Shown one piece after another: positions 16,084 through 22,953 of a stretch of DNA of 22,953 nucleotides (position 1 is its first letter; every line of letters starts with the position of its first letter). Made by a program: the position numbers and the translations under genes. The notes beneath the pieces were generated by a model. That model was not told where the DNA came from, did not search any database, and saw nothing but the letters and a program-made list of their open reading frames with translations. This stretch comes from Helicobacter_D sp964464895. Its GTDB lineage: Bacteria > Campylobacterota > Campylobacteria > Campylobacterales > Helicobacteraceae. Location of the stretch: positions 1 through 22,953 of the forward strand of contig CAYXGY010000015.1 in assembly GCA_964464895.1 (NCBI GenBank), in the 5' to 3' direction.

Positions 16084-16127
16084 CAGAATCAGGAGGGAAA
16101 GGAGAATCCCCCTCTATTCAATAAAGA

Positions 16128-16883
16128 TTAACCAAGCAATGCGTCTAAACGACTTTGTAGATATTGTGCATTAAAAGAAGCGACATAAAGAGAGGCATTT
16201 TCTTTTAGTTTTGCTGCATTTAATTGGTTATAATTTTCCGCCACATCATCTTTCATCAATCCACCCTCTGCGGCTTTTAGATTAACTACCGTATTCATAC
16301 TTGCATTGACTCCTGATTGGATTCCATTCATCGCAGAACCAATATTAGCGCGGCTCATATTAACATTGTTAATAAAATCTAAAATACTTTGTTGATTATT
16401 CACACTCAATCCTGCAACATTAGGGGCTTGCATATTAATACTTTCTGTCCCATTGCCTGTTACAAAACTCATTTGCCCACTAAAAACATTCTTGCCGTTG
16501 AAAACTGCTTGATTCGCCGCATCACTCATTGCTTGGGTGAGCGCATTAGCTTCCCCCTCAATCATTGCCCTTTGTTCATTATTTAATGCGGGATTCCCCA
16601 ATGCAACAGAAAGTTCATTCATACGTATTGCGGAATCTGTGATATTAGAAAGTGTTGCATCGGCAATTTGCATCACACCCAACGCATCATTTGCATTGCG
16701 GATTCCTTGAGACATTGAATTTGCCTGCGATAAAAGCGCATTTGCCAAAGCCAAACTTGCACCATCTGTCGCTTCTATCGGACGAGCAGAAGAGATTTTT
16801 TTGAGCGCGTCTTTTTCATCACTCTTTGCTTTATTTAAGCTAATCAAACTTTCATTTGCGATTTGTGTGTTTCCAATTTTCAT
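16128..16883 (-). CDS. flaC: FlaC-like short flagellin
   Basis: A 251-residue flagellin homologue with only the conserved N- and C-terminal helical parts (D0/D1) and no variable surface domains. Visible are the N-terminal flagellin signature around ISSARPIEATDGASLALANALLSQ split by a variable join, GVMQIADATLSNITDSA, and the C-terminal LKENASLYVASFNAQYLQSRLDALL stretch, here named by its ends. Its length and layout match Campylobacter jejuni FlaC (249 residues), which is secreted through the flagellar export apparatus rather than forming the filament. H. pylori has a comparable flagellin-like gene (HP0295). AAGGAG precedes the ATG, and a sigma-54 promoter lies 50-65 bases upstream, as expected for a middle-class flagellar gene. 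Secretion and function are inferred. Confidence 0.85.
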   Translation of the reverse strand: MKIGNTQIANESLISLNKAKSDEKDALKKISSARPIEATDGASLALANALLSQANSMSQGIRNANDALGVMQIADATLSNITDSAIRMNELSVALGNPALNNEQRAMIEGEANALTQAMSDAANQAVFNGKNVFSGQMSFVTGNGTESINMQAPNVAGLSVNNQQSILDFINNVNMSRANIGSAMNGIQSGVNASMNTVVNLKAAEGGLMKDDVAENYNQLNAAKLKENASLYVASFNAQYLQSRLDALLG

Positions 16884-16933
16884 TTTATCTCCTTAAATAA
16901 TGAATTTACATCCTTGCAATTTTAAAAATTACA

Positions 16934-16949
16934 AGCACTTTGTGTTCCA
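16934..16949 (-). promoter_or_regulatory. Sigma-54 (RpoN) promoter for flaC
   Basis: Minus strand TGGAAC-ACAAA-GTGCT matches TGGCAC-N5-TTGCT with the GG and GC pairs at the exact RpoN spacing. It begins right after the accC stop, and the predicted start of transcription is about 40 bases before the flaC ATG. Confidence 0.7.
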
Positions 16950-16952
16950 CTT

Positions 16953-18323
16953 TTACTTTTTCCCAGAATCATTTGCCATTTTTTGCTCTAAATATTTCGT
17001 ATGAATCACTCCTCTTTTAAAATCATCGTTTTTCATCATCTCTTGATGAAAGGCAATCGTGGTTTTAATCCCCTCCACGCAAAACTCGTTTAAAGCTCGC
17101 GACATTCTTGCGATTGCGTCTTTGCGATTGCGTCCCCAAACGATTAGTTTGCCAATCATAGAATCATAAAACATTGGCACAACATAGCCCGCATACGCAT
17201 GACTATCAAGGCGCACATTGTTTCCGCCCGGTGCTATCCATTTGGTAATTTTACCTGCTGAAGGATAAAACTTCACAGGATCTTCCGCTGTGATTCTGCA
17301 TTCCATCGCACAACCACTGAATTTGATTTCCTCTTGTTTTGGCAAACTCTGTCCCTCTGCGATTTGAATCATCAATTCAATAATGTCCAATCCGCTGACT
17401 AATTCGCTAACAGGGTGTTCCACTTGCAAACGCGTATTCATTTCCATAAAATAAAAATTTTGATTAGAATCCAATAAAAATTCGTAAGTGCCTGCACCCA
17501 CATATTTGATTGCCTTTGTCGCAGTAATAGCTGTTTGCAATAATTTTTCACGCGTTTTTGGCTCTAATGTGGGAGCTGGGGATTCCTCAATTAACTTCTG
17601 ATGTCGCCTTTGCAAAGAACAATCACGTTCCCCTACATGTAAAACATTCCCGTGCTTGTCTGCTAAAATCTGCACTTCAATATGTTTTGGCTTATCAATG
17701 AATTTTTCCATATAAATTGTGCCATCACCAAACGCGCTAATAGCTTCACTCTCTGCTGCTAAGTAAGCATTAAACATATTTTCTTCTTTTTCTACGATAC
17801 GCATACCGCGCCCGCCACCACCTGCTGCGGCTTTTAAAATCACGGGATATCCGATTTCTTTAGCTAACTTTAGGGCTTCTTCTTTAGAAGCAACTGCACC
17901 ATCACTTCCGGGAATCACGGGCACTCCGGCGTTTTTCATCACTTCTTTTGCCTTGCTCTTATCACTCATTAGAGCCATTACATCAGGATTTGGTCCTATA
18001 AACTCAATGTTATGATGTTTGCAAATCTCAACGAAGTTTTGATTCTCGCTTAAAAATCCATATCCCGGAAAAATCGCGTCTGCGTTAAAAAGCTCTGCTA
18101 CAGAAATAATTGCGGGAATGTTGAGATAACTTTCACTGGATTTATCCCCACCGATACATACTTTTGCATCTGCTAAATCCAAATAATGTGCGTCTTTATC
18201 CGCTGTGGAATACACTGCAATGGCTTTTTTTCCCATTTCTTTAATCGTGCGAATGGCTCTTAAAGCAATCTCGCCCCGATTGGCAATCAAAATGGTTTGA
18301 ATCTCTTTTGGTGTTTCTTGCAT
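16953..18323 (-). CDS. accC: Biotin carboxylase subunit of acetyl-CoA carboxylase
   Basis: Carboxylates the biotin on AccB using ATP and bicarbonate, the first half of the acetyl-CoA to malonyl-CoA step. It has 456 residues, the usual AccC size. Motifs in order: ILIANRGEIALRAIR at the N-terminus, the glycine-rich ATP-grasp loop KAAAGGGGRGMR, the HVGERDCSLQRRHQKLIEE region (named by its ends), and EMNTRLQVEHPVSE with metal ligands and the catalytic Arg. The ATG overlaps the accB stop (TAATG), so translation is coupled. The next gene downstream, flaC, has its own sigma-54 promoter 0-20 bases beyond the accC stop. The order accC-accB beside dcd matches H. pylori from memory. Confidence 0.96.
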   Translation of the reverse strand: MQETPKEIQTILIANRGEIALRAIRTIKEMGKKAIAVYSTADKDAHYLDLADAKVCIGGDKSSESYLNIPAIISVAELFNADAIFPGYGFLSENQNFVEICKHHNIEFIGPNPDVMALMSDKSKAKEVMKNAGVPVIPGSDGAVASKEEALKLAKEIGYPVILKAAAGGGGRGMRIVEKEENMFNAYLAAESEAISAFGDGTIYMEKFIDKPKHIEVQILADKHGNVLHVGERDCSLQRRHQKLIEESPAPTLEPKTREKLLQTAITATKAIKYVGAGTYEFLLDSNQNFYFMEMNTRLQVEHPVSELVSGLDIIELMIQIAEGQSLPKQEEIKFSGCAMECRITAEDPVKFYPSAGKITKWIAPGGNNVRLDSHAYAGYVVPMFYDSMIGKLIVWGRNRKDAIARMSRALNEFCVEGIKTTIAFHQEMMKNDDFKRGVIHTKYLEQKMANDSGKK

Positions 18324-18793
18324 TAGATTTTCTCCACCACAAATAAAGGAGAGTTATATTCCACAGGTTGCGCATCACTAGGGATAATTTCCTTAATAAT
18401 GCAATCAAATTCCGCTTCAATTTCATTCATAATTTTCATTGCTTCAATGATTCCTAATGTTTGCCCCTTTTTGACTTTATCGCCTACATTCACATATGCA
18501 GGAGTATCTGGAGAAGGGCAACGATAAAATGTCCCAACCATTGGAGAATTAATTGTCTCTCCCGTTGGAAGTGGCGCAGCAGGTGCAGACGCAACAGGTG
18601 CAATTTGTGGAAGGCTTTGTGAGGTTTGGACGGGTGCGCTAAGAGGTGTGTTTTGTGATTCTACAACTACTGCTGTGGCGCGACTTTGTCCTTTTTCAAG
18701 TTTAATCTTTGAATTTTCTTGCGAAATACTTAAACGATTCAGATTACTTGCGTCAAAGATTTCTATGAGCTCTTTTATCTCTTTAAAATTCAT
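18323..18793 (-). CDS. accB: Biotin carboxyl carrier protein
   Basis: A 156-residue carrier subunit of acetyl-CoA carboxylase. The C-terminal biotinyl domain (about 78-156) holds the EAMKIMNE motif with biotin on Lys120. The N-terminal 40 residues are a helical, Asn/Ile-rich segment typical of AccB, joined by an Ala/Pro/Gln-rich flexible linker (about 41-78). The carrier shuttles carboxybiotin from AccC to the AccA/AccD transferase, which is not in this window. ATG at 18793; AAAAAGG lies about nine bases upstream. The leader carries a 7-bp inverted repeat (18830-18846). Confidence 0.95.
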   Translation of the reverse strand: MNFKEIKELIEIFDASNLNRLSISQENSKIKLEKGQSRATAVVVESQNTPLSAPVQTSQSLPQIAPVASAPAAPLPTGETINSPMVGTFYRCPSPDTPAYVNVGDKVKKGQTLGIIEAMKIMNEIEAEFDCIIKEIIPSDAQPVEYNSPLFVVEKI

Positions 18794-18829
18794 TTTAAAG
18801 CCTTTTTAAAAGTAGATTCTCAAACATTC

Positions 18830-18846
18830 CTTTGGATTTTCCAAAG
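18830..18846. promoter_or_regulatory. Perfect 7-bp inverted repeat between accB and dcd
   Basis: CTTTGGA-TTT-TCCAAAG is symmetric with a three-base centre. It lies in the probable accB leader on the minus strand and just upstream of the dcd promoter on the plus strand. It could be an operator or an RNA hairpin. No clear T-run follows on either strand. Confidence 0.4.
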
Positions 18847-18864
18847 AATTTTGCTTGTTTAATC

Positions 18865-18874
18865 TGTTATAATA
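18865..18874. promoter_or_regulatory. Overlapping divergent -10 elements for dcd and accB
   Basis: The plus strand has TGTTATAAT (18865-18873), an extended -10 with a consensus box, about 35 bases before the dcd ATG. The minus strand reads TATTAT at 18869-18874, a plausible -10 for accB. The two would compete for polymerase. The accB assignment is the weaker one. Confidence 0.5.
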
Positions 18875-18908
18875 TCATAATTAATTAAAAAAATAAATAA
18901 GGAATCAA

Positions 18909-19469
18909 ATGGGATTAAAAGAAGACCGATGGATTCGTGAAATGGCACAGAAACACGCGATGATTGAACCATTTTGTGAAAATCAAGTGGGACAAGGAGT
19001 GGTAAGCTTTGGGCTGTCAAGCTATGGTTATGATATTCGTGTAAGCAATGAGTTTAAGATTTTTACCAACATTAATGCAATGGTGGTAGACCCAAAAAAC
19101 TTTGATGCGGCGAATGTCGTGGATTTCGTGGGCGATGTGTGTATCGTGCCACCTAATTCTTTTGCGCTTGCGCGGACGATTGAATATTTCAGAATCCCAC
19201 GCAATATTTTGGCAATTTGTCTAGGAAAAAGCACTTATGCGCGTTGCGGGATTATCGTCAATGTTACGCCTTTTGAACCAGAATTTGAGGGGCATATCAC
19301 GATTGAAATTAGCAATACCACACCACTCCCTGCCAAAATTTATGCGAATGAAGGAATCGCACAAGTGTTGTTTTTAGAAGGGGACGCACCTTGTGAAGTA
19401 AGCTATAAGGACAAAAGGGGGAAATACCAAAACCAAACAGGGATTACTCTGCCTAGAATTTTAAAGTAG
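18909..19469 (+). CDS. dcd: dCTP deaminase
   Basis: Deaminates dCTP to dUTP, the route to dUMP and so to dTMP in many Gram-negative bacteria. It has 186 residues (H. pylori Dcd is about 188). Family motifs: SYGYDIRV at 38-45, the active-site stretch GKSTYARCGIIVNVTPFEPE (residues about 111-130) containing the catalytic Glu, and a C-terminal GKYQNQTGITLPR that closes over the nucleotide. AAGGA is five bases before the ATG, and a strong extended -10 is at 18865-18873. It is divergent from accB. Together with tmk in this window it supplies thymidine nucleotides. Confidence 0.95.
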   Translation: MGLKEDRWIREMAQKHAMIEPFCENQVGQGVVSFGLSSYGYDIRVSNEFKIFTNINAMVVDPKNFDAANVVDFVGDVCIVPPNSFALARTIEYFRIPRNILAICLGKSTYARCGIIVNVTPFEPEFEGHITIEISNTTPLPAKIYANEGIAQVLFLEGDAPCEVSYKDKRGKYQNQTGITLPRILK

Positions 19470-19474
19470 CTTGA

Positions 19475-19640
19475 CAACCCTTTAGGGATTCGGCAATCCA
19501 TTGTTGGTGTTCGCCACTGCTTCATTACGAGGTTTTGTAAGGAATCGTGGTAATCCAAACAAAAGAATCTCGCCGATACTTCCCACTATGAGATTACAGA
19601 TTACCGCGGGGCTAAAGTCTCTTGCAATGACAAAAGTCAT
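19475..19640. repeat. Probable dispersed intergenic repeat element
   Basis: This 173-base gap between two convergent genes has no reading frame of note. It is built from short words such as GGCAATCCA, TCATTACGAG, GGTAATCC and TTGCAATGAC, in both orientations. That is the pattern of the small palindromic GTCATTGCGAG...GCAATCC intergenic elements found in many bacteria. A small ATGAC-AAAA-GTCAT hairpin lies at 19627-19640, close to the end of the kpsC-fusion gene. Related fragments may lie at 13990-14055 and 22885-22953. Copy number elsewhere cannot be judged from one window. Confidence 0.45.
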
Positions 19641-19642
19641 CA

Positions 19643-22600
19643 CTACCGCTTAAAAGTTCTCAAGAGCCTTTGGATTTTCCTTGAAAATAACGAATAAAGC
19701 CGAATCCTCAAAGCATACAAAGGATTCTCTGCGATTCTTTGCCGCTCATTTTCCAATGCTTCTACCAACACACTCGGAGCGCAAAACTCTAATGTATCAG
19801 GGTGAATATACCGCGGATAGAGAATATACGCCCCACAAAGTAGCTCCTCTAAGCTTAATTTGCGATTCCGCCTAGGGCAAGTTTGTTTATCTTGTGTCAG
19901 CCCCCACCCTGCATAGAAGGGCATTCCATAGGTTACGACCTTTTTGCCATACAGCAAAGCTTCAAATCCACTCAATGAAGTGAGTGTATGCACCTCATCT
20001 GCGGCTTCTATTGCGGAATGCAAACTCAAACTCTCTAGGATTTCGTCGCAGTATTCCCGTGCAACTTGTGGTGGAATCTCCCCTACACGATTACCACTTA
20101 ACACATCTGGGTGCGGCTTGTAGAGAATATAGGCTTGTGGATTTTCCTCCCTTACTTGCTGCAACAAAGAAAGGTTCGTCTGCATAGGTGCGCCATAAAC
20201 AATAGAAGCGTCATCTTCAACTTGTCCGATAACAAGAAGTGTCCGCTTGTTTTTTGGCAATTCAAGTGTTTTATGCGCTGTTGTATTGTATTTGCTAATC
20301 TTGCTTTTGAGGATTTGTGCTTTGAGATTCCGCGCTTCTTGTAATAACGCTTGTGAAAATTGCGCGTGTTGCAAAATGTATTCTAATCGGCTAGGACGCG
20401 TTGGATCAAAGTAGATTCCCAAATCATCAAATACAAGTGAAAAAGGACGTGTAAGGTCAGAGCCCAAAGAGAGGGAACGAATGAAGCCATCTTCTACGCG
20501 CGTGATTTTTAGCCCATATTCTTTGGCATAAGATTCCACTTCTTGGAAGTTTTTTCTCCCCCAGATGAAAATCTCACTCTTAGAATCCAAACCCTTTTGG
20601 AGTGCTAACTCTAACGGGCTTCTCCCTATCGCATTAATGAAAATCAGATTATTTGGGGCATAATTTGGCAAAAAGGGCTTAATAAAATGATGCTTCCAAT
20701 ACGAAAAACCGAACAAATAGGCTTTATGTGAGGTTTTAACACAAAGAGGCTTAAAGTGCGCAATCGTGTGCAAAGTATCCAAAATATCACTCTCCCTCCG
20801 ATAAATAGGGTTGAAATACCGCGGATAGAGAATATAACTTGCGGCGAAAACCTCCTCTAAGCTTAATTTGCGATTCCGCCTAGGGCAAGTTTGTTTGTCT
20901 TGTGTCAGCCCCCACCCTGCATAGAAGGGCATTCCAAAGCACACGCATTCACAGCCTACAAGCAGGGCTTCAAAGCCCATTTGGGAAGTTTTAGTATAGA
21001 CTTTGGTGAAAAATTTAAGCAAAGAAATCGGATTAAAATCCTCTTGTATCACTTCGCAAAAGTCTGGAATCTCATCAAGGGCAATATCGGATTGTCGTTT
21101 GCCACTGAAAACATCGGGGTGGATTTTGAGATAAATTGCAGCATTAGGATTCTCTAACCTTGCAGATTCTATCATTTCACTTGTGCTAAATTTCTCTCCA
21201 TAGCCATACAGCAGGCTAGAATCCTTGTCTGTCTGTGCAATAATCAAAACCCGTTTTGCCCTGCTAGATGCGTCATTCCCCTCACCAAAATAGCCTTGTG
21301 GGACATCACTTTGGCAGTTGTATTTGGAAATATTATGCTGCACGATGAATCGCATTGCTTCCCTAGCGGTCGCGAGCAATGCGGGATTAGAATCAAAGTC
21401 GTAAGTCTTGAGGAGATTTTCCAATGTGCTAGGACTTGTCGCGTCATAATAGATTCCAAGCTTATCTTCTACAACACTAAAGGCGGGGGAATCTTCTACC
21501 CCAAGCCCGATTGAGCGAATAAAGCCATCTTCAAGCAATGAAAACCCGCAATGATATTTTTGTGCTAATGCTATGGCATTAAATCCTGATTTCTTGCGTC
21601 CCCAACCATAAAATATAGAATCTTTTGTGATTCTTGATTTTCTTGGGAAAATTGGCAAAGAATCCTTCAAAAATTGATTGGAGCTAGCTTTTTGTGGTTG
21701 CAAAAAACGATAAAAAGCCCAGAGATAAATATAAGTATTAAGAGTCCGCCAGTTTTTCAATCGTCTCAAATATGACATATCATTGAAAAATTCTTTGGGT
21801 CTTGTCAGAAGTTTTCTTATTTTACTTCCCATTGGTCTCTTAAGAGGCTTGACGCCTTTGCCTAAACCGAAAAACCCTGAGTATTCTAAGGGCGCATAGC
21901 CGTATTGATGCATCAAACACACAATCCATTCTTCAAAATCTTGCAATGGAGTAGTAGAGAGCCAAACTTTGGCTTTGTTTGCTTCATCAAAAGCCTGCAT
22001 TTTTGCCTTCAAGAGAGATTCATTGGGTTTGCGTCTAAAATAAAAAATATTTGTTAGCGGGCGCGAATGCCATCTATGGAGCAAAAATAAATCTTGAAAA
22101 AATAAAGGCAGAGAATAATAAGCAAGGTATTTTCTGAAGCCTTTAGCCTCCGCTAAAAACTGATGACGTACATCAAGGTAATAATCCTCAGGCTTCACAC
22201 TATGGGGGTTGAGCGCAGCAAGTCTATGCAAAAACTCAAAATCTTCTCCCCCGTGTCCAAAAAAATATTCTCTGAATCCTCCCAAAGATTCAAAATATTG
22301 CTTTTCTATAATAATGGCAGAACTATTTGCAGAAAGACTTTCTACCCAATGATTTTCGCCTCTTAAGAAGCTAGCCTTTAAGCCTTGCAAATCTTTTGTT
22401 TTCTCAAAAAATTTCGTTCCCTCTTGGGTAAGATACAAAAAAGGGAGGGAGAGAAATTTTATGCGCCCTTTTTCTAATTGCGATTCTATTTTTTGTAACA
22501 ATAAGGCTTCAAAATCTCCACTATAATCCATATCTACATCATAAAAAAATAAATATTTTTGTGTTGCGAGTTTGGCAGCTTCATTTCTAGCGTGTGCAGG

Positions 22601-22801
22601 AGAAAAGATTTGTTTGCCTACAAAAGTATGAAGAATTTTAATATTTGTATAAGAACTTCGGAGCAAAGAAGTTTTGCTAGAATCAGCAAAAATAGCTTCA
22701 AATCCCTCCTTATTTTTAAACTTTTCTATCAGTTCTACTGCTCTTTTGTAAATAAAAGAATGCTCGTTTTTATAAAATACAGGGATAATAAGACTTAGCA
22801 A
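19643..22801 (-). CDS. kpsC: GT2 glycosyltransferase fused to a two-module KpsC capsule beta-Kdo transferase
   Basis: A 1052-residue three-part protein. Residues 1-300 are a GT2-type glycosyltransferase: SLIIPVF start, AHARNEAA (69-76), the DVDMD metal motif (88-92) and GGFREYFFGHGGEDFEFLHR (174-193), the acceptor-side signature. Residues about 300-390 are a basic linker. Residues about 394-690 and 691-1010 are two KpsC modules, each with EDGFIRS (424-430; 770-776), a HPDV-SG-R motif (561-569; 897-905) and GMPFYAGWG (623-631; 959-967). KpsC builds the short beta-Kdo linker on lyso-phosphatidylglycerol that primes ATP-exported capsules. Normal KpsC is about 670-690 residues, without the GT2 part. 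Start: TTG at 22801, after an in-frame TAG and with AAAGG seven bases upstream; no early ATG exists. No other capsule gene is in the window, so the sugar added by the GT2 domain is unknown. Confidence 0.85.
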   Translation of the reverse strand: MLSLIIPVFYKNEHSFIYKRAVELIEKFKNKEGFEAIFADSSKTSLLRSSYTNIKILHTFVGKQIFSPAHARNEAAKLATQKYLFFYDVDMDYSGDFEALLLQKIESQLEKGRIKFLSLPFLYLTQEGTKFFEKTKDLQGLKASFLRGENHWVESLSANSSAIIIEKQYFESLGGFREYFFGHGGEDFEFLHRLAALNPHSVKPEDYYLDVRHQFLAEAKGFRKYLAYYSLPLFFQDLFLLHRWHSRPLTNIFYFRRKPNESLLKAKMQAFDEANKAKVWLSTTPLQDFEEWIVCLMHQYGYAPLEYSGFFGLGKGVKPLKRPMGSKIRKLLTRPKEFFNDMSYLRRLKNWRTLNTYIYLWAFYRFLQPQKASSNQFLKDSLPIFPRKSRITKDSIFYGWGRKKSGFNAIALAQKYHCGFSLLEDGFIRSIGLGVEDSPAFSVVEDKLGIYYDATSPSTLENLLKTYDFDSNPALLATAREAMRFIVQHNISKYNCQSDVPQGYFGEGNDASSRAKRVLIIAQTDKDSSLLYGYGEKFSTSEMIESARLENPNAAIYLKIHPDVFSGKRQSDIALDEIPDFCEVIQEDFNPISLLKFFTKVYTKTSQMGFEALLVGCECVCFGMPFYAGWGLTQDKQTCPRRNRKLSLEEVFAASYILYPRYFNPIYRRESDILDTLHTIAHFKPLCVKTSHKAYLFGFSYWKHHFIKPFLPNYAPNNLIFINAIGRSPLELALQKGLDSKSEIFIWGRKNFQEVESYAKEYGLKITRVEDGFIRSLSLGSDLTRPFSLVFDDLGIYFDPTRPSRLEYILQHAQFSQALLQEARNLKAQILKSKISKYNTTAHKTLELPKNKRTLLVIGQVEDDASIVYGAPMQTNLSLLQQVREENPQAYILYKPHPDVLSGNRVGEIPPQVAREYCDEILESLSLHSAIEAADEVHTLTSLSGFEALLYGKKVVTYGMPFYAGWGLTQDKQTCPRRNRKLSLEELLCGAYILYPRYIHPDTLEFCAPSVLVEALENERQRIAENPLYALRIRLYSLFSRKIQRLLRTFKR
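19844..19928. repeat. Direct repeat copy 1 inside the second KpsC module
   Basis: An 85-base segment identical to 20852-20936 except at 19889 (A versus G), a silent change in an Asp codon. A further identical 21-base block lies at 19808-19828, matching 20816-20836. Both are offset by 1008 bases, an exact number of codons. Confidence 0.9.
20852..20936. repeat. Direct repeat copy 2 inside the first KpsC module
   Basis: Partner of 19844-19928. It encodes the family segment from GMPFYAGWG through KLSLEE. The rest of the two modules is well diverged at both protein and DNA level. Confidence 0.9.
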
Positions 22802-22833
22802 CCTTGCGCCTTTCTAATGCTTTTGCAAGAGAA

Positions 22834-22863
22834 ATTATAAACTTTAAATCATAACAAACCAAT
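22834..22863 (-). promoter_or_regulatory. Probable promoter for the kpsC fusion gene
   Basis: Minus strand TTGGTT (22858-22863), 18 bases, then a consensus TATAAT (22834-22839), about 32 bases before the TTG start. If correct, the gene is transcribed from here rather than from a far upstream capsule promoter. Confidence 0.45.
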
Positions 22864-22884
22864 AAAAAATGTTGAATTTCCTAA

Positions 22885-22953
22885 TGCAATGCTTGGGGTT
22901 GCGTCATTACAAGCATCACTTGCAATGTGTGTTACTCTTGCATTCTTGCAAAT
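22885..22953. repeat. Possible repeat fragment at the right edge
   Basis: Repeated TTGCAATG/TTGCA words and GTCATTACAAGC recall the element at 19475-19640. It is cut by the window edge and contains no reading frame of note. Low certainty. Confidence 0.25.

Noticed and set aside
16091..16115. A GAGGG...CCCTC hairpin between the citrate transporter remnant and flaC as a bidirectional terminator
   Set aside because: The stem is only five base pairs with a 12-base loop, and neither strand has a T-run after it.
19844..20936. The pair of 85-bp repeats as a CRISPR array or transposon ends
   Set aside because: There are only two copies, both within coding sequence, encoding the same conserved protein motif in frame and spaced by one protein module.

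Overview
This window looks like part of a Helicobacter chromosome (Campylobacterota), most likely a non-pylori, enterohepatic-type species. The grounds are the AT-rich DNA with frequent GATTC/GAATC words, the futalosine-type menaquinone genes, a MurF with a membrane-embedded N-terminus, a short FlaC-like flagellin behind a sigma-54 promoter, and gene blocks that match remembered H. pylori order (accC-accB-dcd; ddl-hydrolase-murF-HIT; coaD-tmk-comF). The species call is inference. No rRNA, tRNA, CRISPR array, insertion sequence or phage gene was seen.

Layout. (1) 1-754, minus: mqnA, running off the left edge. (2) 901-1758, plus: an HDOD-domain protein, divergent from mqnA. (3) 1761-9256, minus: eight tightly packed or overlapping genes, in transcription order a PyrC-like pseudo-enzyme, an MscS-type channel, an aminofutalosine-deaminase-type amidohydrolase, a phosphomannomutase/phosphoglucomutase, pyrC, coaD, tmk and a ComF-type phosphoribosyltransferase. 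(4) 9316-14803, minus: dapF, then ddl, an alpha/beta hydrolase, murF, a HIT protein and a SIMPL-domain protein. (5) 14934-16083, plus: a broken citrate (CitMHS-family) transporter gene. (6) 16128-18793, minus: accB-accC, then a flaC-like flagellin with its own sigma-54 promoter. (7) 18909-19469, plus: dcd. (8) 19470-19642: intergenic DNA that looks like a dispersed repeat. (9) 19643-22801, minus: a 1052-residue protein joining a GT2-type glycosyltransferase to both halves of a KpsC-type capsule beta-Kdo transferase.

How the genes fit together. DapF, Ddl and MurF supply or assemble the peptidoglycan stem peptide. MqnA and the amidohydrolase belong to the futalosine menaquinone route. PyrC, Tmk and Dcd serve pyrimidine nucleotide supply, AccB/AccC the first step of fatty acid synthesis, and CoaD coenzyme A. 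The mutase and the KpsC fusion point to surface-glycan synthesis.

The most interesting items are the three-domain KpsC fusion and, inside it, an 85-bp direct repeat with one silent mismatch, spaced exactly 1008 bp (336 codons) apart, which suggests recent gene conversion and possible in-frame excision. Next come the multiply damaged citrate transporter, the catalytically dead PyrC-like gene kept inside a tight operon beside an intact PyrC, and homopolymer tracts in mqnA, one of which sets where the protein ends. I found no clearly new multi-gene system.
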